Shown here: in pieces, positions 5,008 through 13,511 of the stretch | Position numbering within the stretch: the first letter of the stretch is position 1 | How the letters are laid out: each line of letters begins with the position of its first letter | Origin: Spirosoma fluviale | GTDB lineage: Bacteria; Bacteroidota; Bacteroidia; Cytophagales; Spirosomataceae | Length of the DNA: 15,214 nt | Reading direction: 5' to 3' | Assembly (NCBI GenBank): GCA_945906915.1 | Contig: CAMDSI010000034.1 | Span: 1 to 15,214 of the forward strand | The notes under the pieces: model-generated | The model's input: the letters and a program-made list of their open reading frames with translations, nothing else | Database searches by the model: none | Told to the model about the DNA's origin: nothing | Translations under genes and position numbers: made by a program

Positions 5008-6700
5008 TCGTATAAAATTTAGTGATGGAAATGGCTGCCTCCCGGGTATGAGCGATCAAAGGATGTACCCCTGTTTTGATGGTCTCTAGCATTTCTTTGG
5101 CAGAGTCTTTACTTAAATGAGCTACATGTAAAGGAAGCAAAGTTTCGCCTTCTTCGATTTCTAGGGGTGTACAAACAAGGAAGTTTTTCGTGCCTAAGGC
5201 GGCTAATTCAGCAGCTTGGATTTTGATGGCTTGGAAACTTGCTTCCAAAGCCTCTTCGTTCGCACCATTGATCTCTAAAATTTGGACTTCTTGCGCAGCC
5301 TTTGCTTGCAAAGTGGCAGCAATGGCTTCATCTAATGCCTTTAATTGTAGGTTTAAGAAATAATAGTTTTTACCTGTTCTTAAACGTTCGCGGATGGATT
5401 GACGAATGAAATAGGTTAAAGAATCGGTTATATTTAGCCCTATTTCAGCCATTTGCTTGAAAATTAAGGAACTAGGGGACATGCCTGGAATGGTATTAGG
5501 GTCGTGTAGGACCACTATTCCTTGGGTGTCTAAGAATCCATCAATTCTGGTGCAAACGCCAAAACCTAAATCATCAAAAGCCTGTTTTACTTGCGCTTGA
5601 ATCAATTGGAGGTGAGCTAGACTAGCGTGCATCGGAATGCGTTTGCGCGTTAATTTCGATTTGTATTTGGCATTAAAATCAAAGACTTCGACTGATTCAT
5701 CTATGACGATTTCAGTCGGAGGAAGGGCTACCGTCTCACCGGTAGGGGTTTGAATCACACCACAGCTGAATTCATTTCCGTTGACGAAAGACTCGAGTAA
5801 AATCGCGTCTTCGGAGTGGATAGATTGAATGCTAGCCTTCGTAACCGAATGAGTGAAATAATCGACTAAAGCATTTAATAATGGGCTAGGGTGGTGGTAG
5901 ATTTGTTTTGAGAAAACGACAGGGAATCCGATTCCCTCATCTAAATTCACCATCTTTTGCAAAAGGGTTACCTGGCCATTTTCGTCTAATTTTAACCAAT
6001 CCTCGCGGTAGATTTCTTCAATGAAAAGACATTTTTTGATGGCTTTGTCGAAATCTTCGATGGAATCTTCTTTCACGAAAGCAAGACCGATGGAAGAACC
6101 TTGGTGTGGAGCTTTGGCTACAAAAGGGATACCGATTTCTTTCTTAATTTGCTCGAAAAGTGTTTCCCTACCATATTTAGTATAGTCGTCTCTTTGTAAA
6201 ACGAAGAACTTCTTCTCCAAACCCACGGATTTCTTCAGCCACTCGTTTTGTTTGGCCTTATCAATACCGATAGCTGATCCTAAGACGCTAGGCCCAGAAT
6301 AAGGAATATTATACCATTCTAACAGACCTTGAATACTTCCGTCTTCCGCTCCAGGGCCGTGCATGGCGATGAAGGCAAAGTCAAAATGCGATGCAAAATC
6401 AGCCGGTTGAATGACCTTCCCCACTTCTGCTAATAAGGCCGCAGCATCGGCATCTGGCAAAGACTCGATATAGACTTCGAAAGGAGCAGTTTGTGAGCTT
6501 TTAGGAGGGTAGAAGGAACGTATTGATTCCTCAAATATAAGCTCCTCCTTAATCAAGATGAAATTACCTAAGCTATCCACGAAAACGGGGATGGGCTGAA
6601 ATAATGCCTTGTTCAGGTGAGCCATGGCAGTTTTGCCCCCTAAAAAACTGATTTCCCGTTCACGCGCGGGTCCGCCAAAAAATATTCCTATCCGCATCAT
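5000..6700 (-). CDS. ddl: D-alanine-D-alanine ligase-like ATP-grasp enzyme with extra domains
   Basis: The core is that of D-Ala-D-Ala ligase, which joins two D-alanines for the peptidoglycan peptide. GGPAREREIS at 9-18 matches the N-terminal GGxSxExE motif. IAMHGPGAEDGSIQGLLEWY at 111-130 with IPYSGPSVLGSA matches the family block. AKAPHQGSSIG at 195-205 is the ATP-binding loop, ESFVNGNE at 303-310 a substrate/ATP strand, and TRIDGF at 384-389 with HDPNTIPGM at 399-407 the metal site. The usual Glu-x-Asn of that site is D400-P-N402 here. At 566 residues it far exceeds the usual 300-370: about 60 extra residues lie between 220 and 303, and about 130 form a C-terminal extension (437-566) with no recognised motif. 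Substrate could therefore differ from D-Ala. It starts 7 bases after the Nfu gene; the ATG at 6700 and the next codon are both possible starts. Confidence 0.8.
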   Translation of the reverse strand: MMRIGIFFGGPAREREISFLGGKTAMAHLNKALFQPIPVFVDSLGNFILIKEELIFEESIRSFYPPKSSQTAPFEVYIESLPDADAAALLAEVGKVIQPADFASHFDFAFIAMHGPGAEDGSIQGLLEWYNIPYSGPSVLGSAIGIDKAKQNEWLKKSVGLEKKFFVLQRDDYTKYGRETLFEQIKKEIGIPFVAKAPHQGSSIGLAFVKEDSIEDFDKAIKKCLFIEEIYREDWLKLDENGQVTLLQKMVNLDEGIGFPVVFSKQIYHHPSPLLNALVDYFTHSVTKASIQSIHSEDAILLESFVNGNEFSCGVIQTPTGETVALPPTEIVIDESVEVFDFNAKYKSKLTRKRIPMHASLAHLQLIQAQVKQAFDDLGFGVCTRIDGFLDTQGIVVLHDPNTIPGMSPSSLIFKQMAEIGLNITDSLTYFIRQSIRERLRTGKNYYFLNLQLKALDEAIAATLQAKAAQEVQILEINGANEEALEASFQAIKIQAAELAALGTKNFLVCTPLEIEEGETLLPLHVAHLSKDSAKEMLETIKTGVHPLIAHTREAAISITKFYTNV

Positions 6701-6707
6701 ATGCCTT

Positions 6708-6950
6708 TTAGGGTTTTACTTCTTCTACTGCAATAATTTCAGGCACATCTCTTCGGATGGCCTCTTCCACTCCTGCCTTAAAAGTCATGGCAGATATGTT
6801 ACATGTTTGGCAATTGCCAGTTAGCGCTAATCTCAATATATTATCCGGAGTAATCTCGGTGATTTCCACATTTCCGCCATCCGCTATTAGATAAGGTCTA
6901 ATGCTATCTAAGGTCGTCTGAATGCGGTGGTAAAGCGGGTGATTTTCCAT
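6708..6950 (-). CDS. NifU C-terminal domain (Nfu) Fe-S scaffold protein
   Basis: This 80-residue protein consists of a single Nfu domain. IRPYLIADGGNVEI (17-30) is the family's opening motif, and GNCQTCNISAMT (46-57) contains the CxxC pair C47 and C50. Two monomers normally hold one 4Fe-4S cluster between these cysteines and pass it to target enzymes in the cytoplasm. The domain is complete with no N-terminal A-type extension of the NfuA kind. It begins one base after the mrp stop and ends seven bases before the ligase gene, so it is cotranscribed with both. Pairing with Mrp, another Fe-S carrier, supports a shared role in cluster delivery; the client is not shown by the sequence, though NadA nearby is one Fe-S enzyme that could be served. 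Confidence 0.92.
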   Translation of the reverse strand: MENHPLYHRIQTTLDSIRPYLIADGGNVEITEITPDNILRLALTGNCQTCNISAMTFKAGVEEAIRRDVPEIIAVEEVKP

Positions 6951-6951
6951 A

Positions 6952-8034
6952 TTAAGAAGCTTGGTTTTTCGCGTTTGAAATCGCTACTTGTTGTGCTAAA
7001 TTAGCGGCAATCGCAATAAAGGCATCTGCACTCGGCCCTTCGCTAGAGGCGATCGGTTTGCCTTCGTCCCCTGCCTCACGGATGGCCTGAATTAACGGAA
7101 CCTCTCCTAAGAAGGGAACCGCATATTTTTCAGCTAATTGCTTTCCGCCATCTTTACCAAACAAATAATATTTGTTCTCAGGTAATTCTGCGGGAGTAAA
7201 ATAAGCCATATTTTCTACTAAACCCAAAAGCGGAACATTGATTCCTGCTTGCTTAAAGAAGGCTAAACCTTTTGTTGCATCGGAAAGAGCCACTTTTTGA
7301 GGAGTGGTCACGATCACCGCACCAGTCAGTTTAATGAGCTGCACTAAGGTTAAATGAACATCTGACGTTCCAGGAGGAAGGTCGATTAATAAATAGTCTA
7401 ATTCGTCCCAGTTTGTATCTCCAAAAAATTGGCGAAGCGCCTGCGTCATCATAGGTCCTCTCCAAGGCACAGGACTTTCGCTAGGAGCTAAAAAGCCCAT
7501 CGAGATCATCTTGATACCGTATTGCATAATCGGTTGTATGCGGTTTTTGCCGTCTACTTCGGTTACTAAGGGTTGTAAATCTTCCGCCCCAAACATCACC
7601 GGAATCGAAGGTCCAGAAATATCTGCATCTAAAATACCCACTTTTGCTCCAGCATTCTTCAAGGCCATGGCTAAGTTCGCGGTTACCGTAGATTTTCCTA
7701 CGCCACCTTTTCCTGATGCAATGGCAATCACGTTTTTAACGCCTGGAATAAGTGGATCTTTCGAAGTCAACGAAGTGACTTCAGCCGTCATGTTAATAAC
7801 GATTTTCAAGTCTGGATGCACTAAATTATGAATGGCATCCTCGCAATCTTTTCTGATCTTCTCTTTTAATGGACAAGCTGGTGTCGTTAGAACGACCGTG
7901 AAGCGAACCTCACCCACGCCTAATTCCACATCCTTAATCATATTCAACGTCACTAAATCTTTCTTCAGATCAGGTTCTTGAACGGTACTTAAGGCACCTA
8001 AAATAATCTCTTTACTAATACTTAATTCTCCCAT
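6952..8034 (-). CDS. mrp: Mrp/ApbC-family Fe-S carrier ATPase
   Basis: This 360-residue protein has an N-terminal MIP18/DUF59 domain (about 1-85, with TTPACPLKEKIRKD at 50-63) followed by a ParA/MinD-like P-loop domain. The deviant Walker A motif is GKGGVGKS at 108-115; DADISGPSIP at 136-145, WRGPMM at 191-196 and LLIDLPPGTSD at 215-225 are family signatures. Family members bind and transfer Fe-S clusters in the cytoplasm using ATP. Many homologues have a CPxC pair after the ENM motif; here the segment is ENMAYFTPAELPENKYYLFG (274-293) with no cysteine, as I recall for other Bacteroidota versions. An upstream TTG at 8061 could add nine residues, but the ATG at 8034 gives a normal N-terminus. 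It follows the GSCFA gene by 23 bases and is one base from the Nfu gene. Confidence 0.92.
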   Translation of the reverse strand: MGELSISKEIILGALSTVQEPDLKKDLVTLNMIKDVELGVGEVRFTVVLTTPACPLKEKIRKDCEDAIHNLVHPDLKIVINMTAEVTSLTSKDPLIPGVKNVIAIASGKGGVGKSTVTANLAMALKNAGAKVGILDADISGPSIPVMFGAEDLQPLVTEVDGKNRIQPIMQYGIKMISMGFLAPSESPVPWRGPMMTQALRQFFGDTNWDELDYLLIDLPPGTSDVHLTLVQLIKLTGAVIVTTPQKVALSDATKGLAFFKQAGINVPLLGLVENMAYFTPAELPENKYYLFGKDGGKQLAEKYAVPFLGEVPLIQAIREAGDEGKPIASSEGPSADAFIAIAANLAQQVAISNAKNQAS

Positions 8035-8057
8035 GAATCTCTTTTCCTTTTCAAACC

Positions 8058-9020
8058 TCAAATATACGTGTTTTTTATTTCATGCGCGACGTATTCGGCG
8101 ATTTTGCACGTATCAATTCTTTGGTATTTTTCCTCATTCAGTTCTGCTAATAATACCTCTAATACCCGGCGATGATCTAGTAATTTAGCCGGATGTGGTC
8201 TGTGTCCCAAAGTTCGGTAAATGGAATCCCATTTTTTCTGAATAACCTGCAATTCCGCATCAAAAAATACAGAAGCAAATCTCTCCCATATATAATCTTG
8301 CGCTTGCTCGTTCGGATGAATCATATCTGCCTCATAGAAGCGATAATCGCGCAATTCATCCACCATAATCTCATACGCAGGGAAATAGTGTACGTTTTCG
8401 AATTGTTTGGAAACGATGTCAGCCGCCACGCGCAGGCTAGATTTAGAAACTTGGTTTTCCATCATGCCGTCTTTTGTATGGCGAACGGGGGAAACGGTTA
8501 AAATCACTTGCGTTGTAGATGGGAGAGTAGAGAGTAGAGAGCAGAAATTAGAAACTATCTCATCTACCGTCGATAATCGTTTTTCGAAACGCTCTGCTGG
8601 CATTTTATGACAGTTAGCTACGCTGTTATTTAGATATTTATCAAAATAACTAAATGCAGTTCCCCAGGTGATAATTACAAAGTCTGAAGAGCGAGTGAAT
8701 GCTGAAACTTCGGATGCCACAGAACGGATATCATCCAGTAATTCTACCTGCGTTATAGCTGTAAAATTCGAGTGATAATCTGGATGCAAAAAATACCCAC
8801 TATGCTCATATAAATCCTCAGAAACCTCCCCTGATAAAGCCCGAGAAATAGCAAAAGGATGAAATAAAGTTCCAAAAGGTTGTGTCATCACCTCTAAAGG
8901 CAATTTGCTTAAACGCGAACCCGTCGACGCTGCAAAACAAGAACCCATACTCAGCACCTTACTCTTGTGATTCAAGAGCGAAGGTGCTGGTGGAATGGGA
9001 AATGACGTCGTTAATTGCAT
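8058..9020 (-). CDS. GSCFA-domain protein
   Basis: The 320-residue protein carries the defining motif GSCFA at 26-30, after the typical opening MQLTTSFPIP. GSCFA proteins are common in Bacteroidota and distantly resemble SGNH/GDSL hydrolases; consistent with that, the GSCFA serine S27 would be the nucleophile-like position, TWGTAF lies in the middle, and a late DMIHPN motif gives the Asp-x-x-His arrangement. The substrate is not known. There is no signal peptide. I chose the ATG at 9020 because it shares one base with the stop of the upstream DUF885 gene (TAATG) and gives the usual family start; a TTG at 9041 would add seven unlikely residues. It is the second gene of the six-gene operon. A short stretch of degenerate 7-base repeats (8525-8552, GAGTAGA) lies within it without breaking the frame. 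Confidence 0.85.
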   Translation of the reverse strand: MQLTTSFPIPPAPSLLNHKSKVLSMGSCFAASTGSRLSKLPLEVMTQPFGTLFHPFAISRALSGEVSEDLYEHSGYFLHPDYHSNFTAITQVELLDDIRSVASEVSAFTRSSDFVIITWGTAFSYFDKYLNNSVANCHKMPAERFEKRLSTVDEIVSNFCSLLSTLPSTTQVILTVSPVRHTKDGMMENQVSKSSLRVAADIVSKQFENVHYFPAYEIMVDELRDYRFYEADMIHPNEQAQDYIWERFASVFFDAELQVIQKKWDSIYRTLGHRPHPAKLLDHRRVLEVLLAELNEEKYQRIDTCKIAEYVAHEIKNTYI

Positions 9021-10780
9021 TACTTTACAGAGGCTGACCAAGCATTCATTTTGGTCTCCAAAACATCCAAAGGCATGTTTCCATCCTTCAATAGTGCGTC
9101 ATGGAAATCGGATAATTTGAATTTAGGCCCCATTTCTTTTGTTAAACGCTCACGAATCTCACGGATTTTCAAAGCACCTATTTTATAGCTCAAAGCTTGT
9201 GCAGGAATCGCCATATATCGTTCGATTTCCGCAACCGTCCCTTCTTCGCTTAATGGTTCATTGTCCATCATGTATTGGATCGCTTCTTCTCGGGTCATGT
9301 TTTTCGTGTGCATACCGGCATCTACCACGAGTCTGATCGCGCGGTGAATTTCGTCTCCTAAAGCTCCCATATATTGGTATGGGTCTGTATAAAGGCCTAA
9401 TTCTTTACCTAAACTTTCCGTATACAATGCCCAGCCTTCCGCATAAGCCGAATTACCGCCGAAGCGACGGAACTTAGGTAAATCGCTGTTTTCTTGTTGC
9501 AAGCTGATTTGGTAATGATGTCCCGGGATTGCTTCGTGTAAGAATAAGCTTTCCATTCCGGATGTGAAGTTGAATTTTTTAGCGTCCAAAATAGGCACAT
9601 AAAAAATTCCCGGACGAGTTCCATCTTCTGAACCTTGGAAATACTCGGCAGAAGCAGAGGCAGCTCGGAAGGCTTCTGTTTGGCGTATCTCAAACGGCGT
9701 CTTCGGAACGCGACCAAACATCGTTTTCAATGACGGTTCCATTTTTTTGTGAATCGCATGAAAAGCAGCTAATACCTCCGCCGGGGTCTTGTATGGATAG
9801 AATTTAGGGTCGGTCTTCATGTGGGTGAAGAATTCTGCCAACGTTCCTTTAAAGCCCACCGCATCTTTCGTTTTCTCCATTTCCGTGCGGATGCGCTTGA
9901 CTTCGCTTAGGCCGGTTTGGTAGATTTCGTCAGCCGGTTTATCCGTTGTAGTAAGTACGCGAATTAAATATTGGTAATAGGCAGCGCCATTTTTCAATGC
10001 GCTTATACCCGTGCTTGTGCGTGCCTTAGGTAAATACTCGTTTTGTAAAAAAGTCGCTAAACGAGCATAAGCGGGCATGATTTCATTTTCAATTGCTGCC
10101 GAATAGGCCGCTGTTAAACGTTGTTTATCAGCCTCAGAAAAGTCTGCAGGGAATTGTTTCAATGGACCATAGAAAGTGGATTCTTTTACATCTTTCACTG
10201 CGAAAGAAGTAAATTGAGGGATCATTTTGATGACCAAAGCCTTAGGCAACACGTAATCCTGCTTCATTCCTCTGCGGAAATAAACGATAGACGAGTCTAA
10301 GTAAGCCACACCTCTTTTCATGCGCTTTTCCCAGTTCTCATAATCTTTCACCGTCTTGAAAGGTTGAATTACTTGACCTGAGCCTAGTTGAGCGAATGTT
10401 AAATGAAAACCATAAAATTGGTTCAATGGTGTAAGGTTATCGGGATATGTCAAACCCTCTAATCCTAGTTTAATATCACGCGTTAATAAATCGTAAGTGA
10501 TTTGATCGTTCGAATTCAAATCGTCCCGATTTAAAGCGGCTAAAGACTGTTGGTATTTTTCTAAAACCGATTTAACTAAAGCGCGATGACTATCCGTAAA
10601 ATCAATGTTTAATTGATCATTATAGCGATTATCACCGTTAGATGTAGCAGAAATAGGACTTAGTTTTAGTTGTTCTTCGTAATAATCGCCTACGATTTTG
10701 GCTAATTCAGAAGAGGGTTGGTCTGACTTTTTACAAGAGAAAAAGGACAAAACAAGGCATAAATAGATGAGTTTTTTCAT
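9020..10780 (-). CDS. DUF885 zinc-hydrolase-like lipoprotein
   Basis: The 586-residue protein begins with a lipoprotein signal peptide: MKKLIYLCLVLSFFSC, with the modified cysteine expected at C16, then a KKSDQ stretch. It should be anchored to a membrane outside the cytoplasm. The DUF885 core contains HEAIPGHH at 415-422, whose His and Glu residues fit a zinc site with E416 as base, and YAEGWALYTE at 446-455, whose glutamate E448 is the likely third ligand. FYVPILDAKKF (393-403) and the long helical N-terminal half are also typical. Related proteins are treated as metallopeptidases or carboxypeptidase-like hydrolases, but most are untested, so activity is inferred. It is first in the six-gene minus-strand operon, and its start lies 88 bases from a divergent glucosidase gene with a palindrome in between. 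Confidence 0.9.
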   Translation of the reverse strand: MKKLIYLCLVLSFFSCKKSDQPSSELAKIVGDYYEEQLKLSPISATSNGDNRYNDQLNIDFTDSHRALVKSVLEKYQQSLAALNRDDLNSNDQITYDLLTRDIKLGLEGLTYPDNLTPLNQFYGFHLTFAQLGSGQVIQPFKTVKDYENWEKRMKRGVAYLDSSIVYFRRGMKQDYVLPKALVIKMIPQFTSFAVKDVKESTFYGPLKQFPADFSEADKQRLTAAYSAAIENEIMPAYARLATFLQNEYLPKARTSTGISALKNGAAYYQYLIRVLTTTDKPADEIYQTGLSEVKRIRTEMEKTKDAVGFKGTLAEFFTHMKTDPKFYPYKTPAEVLAAFHAIHKKMEPSLKTMFGRVPKTPFEIRQTEAFRAASASAEYFQGSEDGTRPGIFYVPILDAKKFNFTSGMESLFLHEAIPGHHYQISLQQENSDLPKFRRFGGNSAYAEGWALYTESLGKELGLYTDPYQYMGALGDEIHRAIRLVVDAGMHTKNMTREEAIQYMMDNEPLSEEGTVAEIERYMAIPAQALSYKIGALKIREIRERLTKEMGPKFKLSDFHDALLKDGNMPLDVLETKMNAWSASVK

Positions 10781-10803
10781 AGTGAATTTGCTGATTTTAG
10801 GGG

Positions 10804-10819
10804 CAATTTACGTAAATTG
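10804..10819. promoter_or_regulatory. 16-base perfect palindrome in divergent intergenic region
   Basis: CAATTTACGTAAATTG equals its own reverse complement over all 16 bases. It lies 23 bases upstream of the DUF885 start on one side and 49 bases upstream of the glucosidase start on the other. This position and symmetry suit the operator of a dimeric regulator acting on either or both promoters. No regulator gene is in the window. The surroundings contain a poor -7-like TATATTTA at 10851-10858 for the plus strand. Confidence 0.5.
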
Positions 10820-10868
10820 GTCATTGCATTTATAACTAAGTAGAAAATAATATATTTAAGAAATTATT

Positions 10869-13511
10869 ATGTCAGGAATAGGAGCGGAGCGCGCACGATT
10901 GCAATTACGAAACGATAATAAAGGGTGGAAAAAGTGGGGTCCTTATTTGACGGAACGTCAATGGGGAACGGTGAGGGAGGATTATTCTGCCCATGGCAAT
11001 GCCTGGGGTACGATTACCCACGACATGGCTCGTTCGAAAGCGTATCGCTGGGGCGAAGAGGGGATTGGCGGTATTTCGGATAATAAACAACACGTTTGCT
11101 TTGCGTTTTCTTTTTGGAACCACCGGGATCATATCCTGAAGGAGCGGTTCTTCGGGCTTACTGGGGCTGAATCTAATCACGGAGAAGACGTAAAAGAACT
11201 CTATTATTACCAGGATGCTACGCCTACGCATTCCTACCAAAAGATGCTGTATAAGTATCCTCATCAGACTTTTCCTTATCAAAAACTCATCGATGAATCC
11301 CAAAAGCGTAACCGGAAAGAGCCGGAATACGAGCTGTTAGATACCGGGATTTTTGACAATAATGAATACTTCGATATTTCCATCGAATATGCGAAAGCAG
11401 ACGAACAGGATATTTTAATTAAAGTGACCGTAGAAAATCGCTCGAAAGTAGCGGCACCCATCACGGTTTTACCTACCATTTGGTACCGAAATACCTGGTG
11501 CTGGGGGTACGAGAAGTATAATTACAAACCACTTTTAACAGGGGTAGGAAATTCCTTCATCGAGGTAGATCACCGCGTGGTGGGGCGTTTTAAATTATAC
11601 GCTGAGGAAGCAGATGAATTCCTTTTTTGCGATAATGAGACCAATCTTCAGCGTTTACATAACTCTGCTAATAATTCCCATTTTACGAAAGACGGGATAA
11701 ATGAGTATATCGTAAATAAAAATAAGCATGCGGTAAATCCGAACCACATAGGGACTAAGGCTGCAGTGAAATTCACAGATAAGATACCGGGGGGAGGCAA
11801 GAAAGTATATCGTTTGCGTTTGAGTAATGTGACCCAGCGGGAGCCATTTGCAGATTTTGATAAGATATTCGAAGACCGAATCATCGATGCCGATCAATTC
11901 TATGCGGAATTGCAAAAGGGAATCGAGGAGGAGAATTTACGTTCCTTGCAGCGCCAGGCTTATGCGGGAATGTTATGGACTAAACAATGGTATTATTATA
12001 ATGTATTCGAGTGGATTAAGGGTGATCCGTCTATGCCGAAGCCAGATGCGAGTCGTAAAAATGGCCGAAACAGTACGTGGCGGCATATGTCTGCGGCGAA
12101 CATTTTATCCATGCCTGATAAGTGGGAGTACCCGTGGTTTGCGGCTTGGGATTTAGCTTTTCATACCTTGCCTTTAGCCAGATTAGATCCTGATTTTGCC
12201 AAAAGACAGCTAGCCGTTATCCTTCGTGAATATTATATGCACCCGAACGGCCAAATTCCGGCCTACGAATGGTCCTTCTCCGACGTTAACCCACCAGTGC
12301 ACGCCTGGGCAACCTGGAAAGTGTATGAGATAGACAAGGAGATGAATGGCGGGAAAGGCGATGTGGTCTTTTTGGAACGTATTTTCCATAAATTATTACT
12401 CAATTTCACCTGGTGGGTGAACTTGAAAGATGAGGGAGGGAATAATATTTTTGGAGGTGGATTCCTAGGCATGGATAATATCGGGGTGTTCGATCGCTCC
12501 GCACAATTACCTACCGGAGGTCACCTAGAACAAGCGGATGGAACGGGTTGGATGGCAATGTATAGCTTGAATATGCTGCGTATTGCCTGCGAAATCGCGA
12601 TCGAAAATCCCGTATACCAAGATATGGCTTCGAAATTCTTTGAGCATTTCTTACATATAGCCGGCGCGATGCAATCGATCGGAGGGGATAAGTTAGATCT
12701 TTGGGATGAAGACGATCAATTCTATTATGACATGTTACATAAAGAAGATGGATCAGCCGAATTATTAAAAGTGCGTTCGATGGTGGGCTTGATTCCACTT
12801 TTCGCTGTGGAAACGCTGACATCTGAGATGCTAGAGAAATTACCGGCCTTTAAACGTAGGGTGGAATGGGTATTAGCTAATCGTCCAGACTTAGCGGGTT
12901 TAATTTCCCGCTGGTATGAACCAGGAAAAGGGGAGACACGTTTGCTTTCGATCTTGCGGGGTCATAGAATGAAGATGATCATGAAACGGATGTTTGATGA
13001 GACGGAATTCTTATCGGATTACGGTATTCGTTCTTTGTCCAAATACCACAAAGAGAACCCATATAAATTTAATTACGAGGGAGGCACCTTGCAGGTTGAT
13101 TATACGCCGGCAGAGTCTACAGGCGATATGTTTGGGGGGAATTCGAACTGGCGTGGACCTATTTGGTTCCCGATGAACTACTTGATTTTGGACTCCCTAT
13201 CGAAATTTTCCGACTATTATGGAACGGATTATGAAGTAGAATTCCCGACGAATTCAGGCGAAATGATGAATATCAAAGACGCTGCTCGTGGAGTTTCCGA
13301 ACGTTTATTAGCGATGTTTGTGCCAGGTAAAGACGGCAAAATTCCGATGTACGGCGAATACAACAAATTCCAAGATCCCCATTTTAAAGATTCACACCTC
13401 TTCTTCGAATATTTCGATGGAGACACAGGAAAAGGATTAGGCGCAAACCACCAAACGGGTTGGACAGGCTTAATCTCCGAAATAATCAGACAATTACATG
13501 GCAAAAACTAG
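10869..13511 (+). CDS. GH63/MGH1-like glucosidase
   Basis: The 880-residue protein belongs to the large bacterial glucosidase group related to glycoside hydrolase family 63. The N-terminus has the family opening WKKWGPYLTERQWGTVREDY (20-39) followed by a beta-sandwich region to about residue 340. The (alpha/alpha)6 barrel runs from about 355 to the end, with WRHMSAAN (404-411), the catalytic-type WFAAWDLAFH with D428, QIPAYEWSF with E467, and the late block GDMFGGNSNWRGPIWFPMNY (752-771). The inverting GH63 enzymes use an Asp and a Glu, but which residues are catalytic here is not certain. No signal peptide is present, so it should act on a cytoplasmic glucoside such as a compatible solute or storage-derived oligosaccharide; the substrate is a guess. 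The final 14 bases overlap the start of the RidA-family gene. Confidence 0.88.
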   Translation: MSGIGAERARLQLRNDNKGWKKWGPYLTERQWGTVREDYSAHGNAWGTITHDMARSKAYRWGEEGIGGISDNKQHVCFAFSFWNHRDHILKERFFGLTGAESNHGEDVKELYYYQDATPTHSYQKMLYKYPHQTFPYQKLIDESQKRNRKEPEYELLDTGIFDNNEYFDISIEYAKADEQDILIKVTVENRSKVAAPITVLPTIWYRNTWCWGYEKYNYKPLLTGVGNSFIEVDHRVVGRFKLYAEEADEFLFCDNETNLQRLHNSANNSHFTKDGINEYIVNKNKHAVNPNHIGTKAAVKFTDKIPGGGKKVYRLRLSNVTQREPFADFDKIFEDRIIDADQFYAELQKGIEEENLRSLQRQAYAGMLWTKQWYYYNVFEWIKGDPSMPKPDASRKNGRNSTWRHMSAANILSMPDKWEYPWFAAWDLAFHTLPLARLDPDFAKRQLAVILREYYMHPNGQIPAYEWSFSDVNPPVHAWATWKVYEIDKEMNGGKGDVVFLERIFHKLLLNFTWWVNLKDEGGNNIFGGGFLGMDNIGVFDRSAQLPTGGHLEQADGTGWMAMYSLNMLRIACEIAIENPVYQDMASKFFEHFLHIAGAMQSIGGDKLDLWDEDDQFYYDMLHKEDGSAELLKVRSMVGLIPLFAVETLTSEMLEKLPAFKRRVEWVLANRPDLAGLISRWYEPGKGETRLLSILRGHRMKMIMKRMFDETEFLSDYGIRSLSKYHKENPYKFNYEGGTLQVDYTPAESTGDMFGGNSNWRGPIWFPMNYLILDSLSKFSDYYGTDYEVEFPTNSGEMMNIKDAARGVSERLLAMFVPGKDGKIPMYGEYNKFQDPHFKDSHLFFEYFDGDTGKGLGANHQTGWTGLISEIIRQLHGKN

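Noticed and set aside
8035..8061. TTG start adding nine residues to Mrp
   Set aside because: The extra residues (MRFEKEKRF) are not typical of the family, the ATG at 8034 gives a normal N-terminus, and the TTG overlaps the previous stop codon.
8525..8552. GAGTAGA-type heptamer repeats inside the GSCFA gene
   Set aside because: Four degenerate copies only, in frame with normal-looking protein; probably low-complexity chance or old slippage and not a functional element.
9021..9041. TTG start adding seven residues to the GSCFA protein
   Set aside because: It lies inside the DUF885 gene, while the ATG at 9020 forms a TAATG joint and gives the usual family opening.
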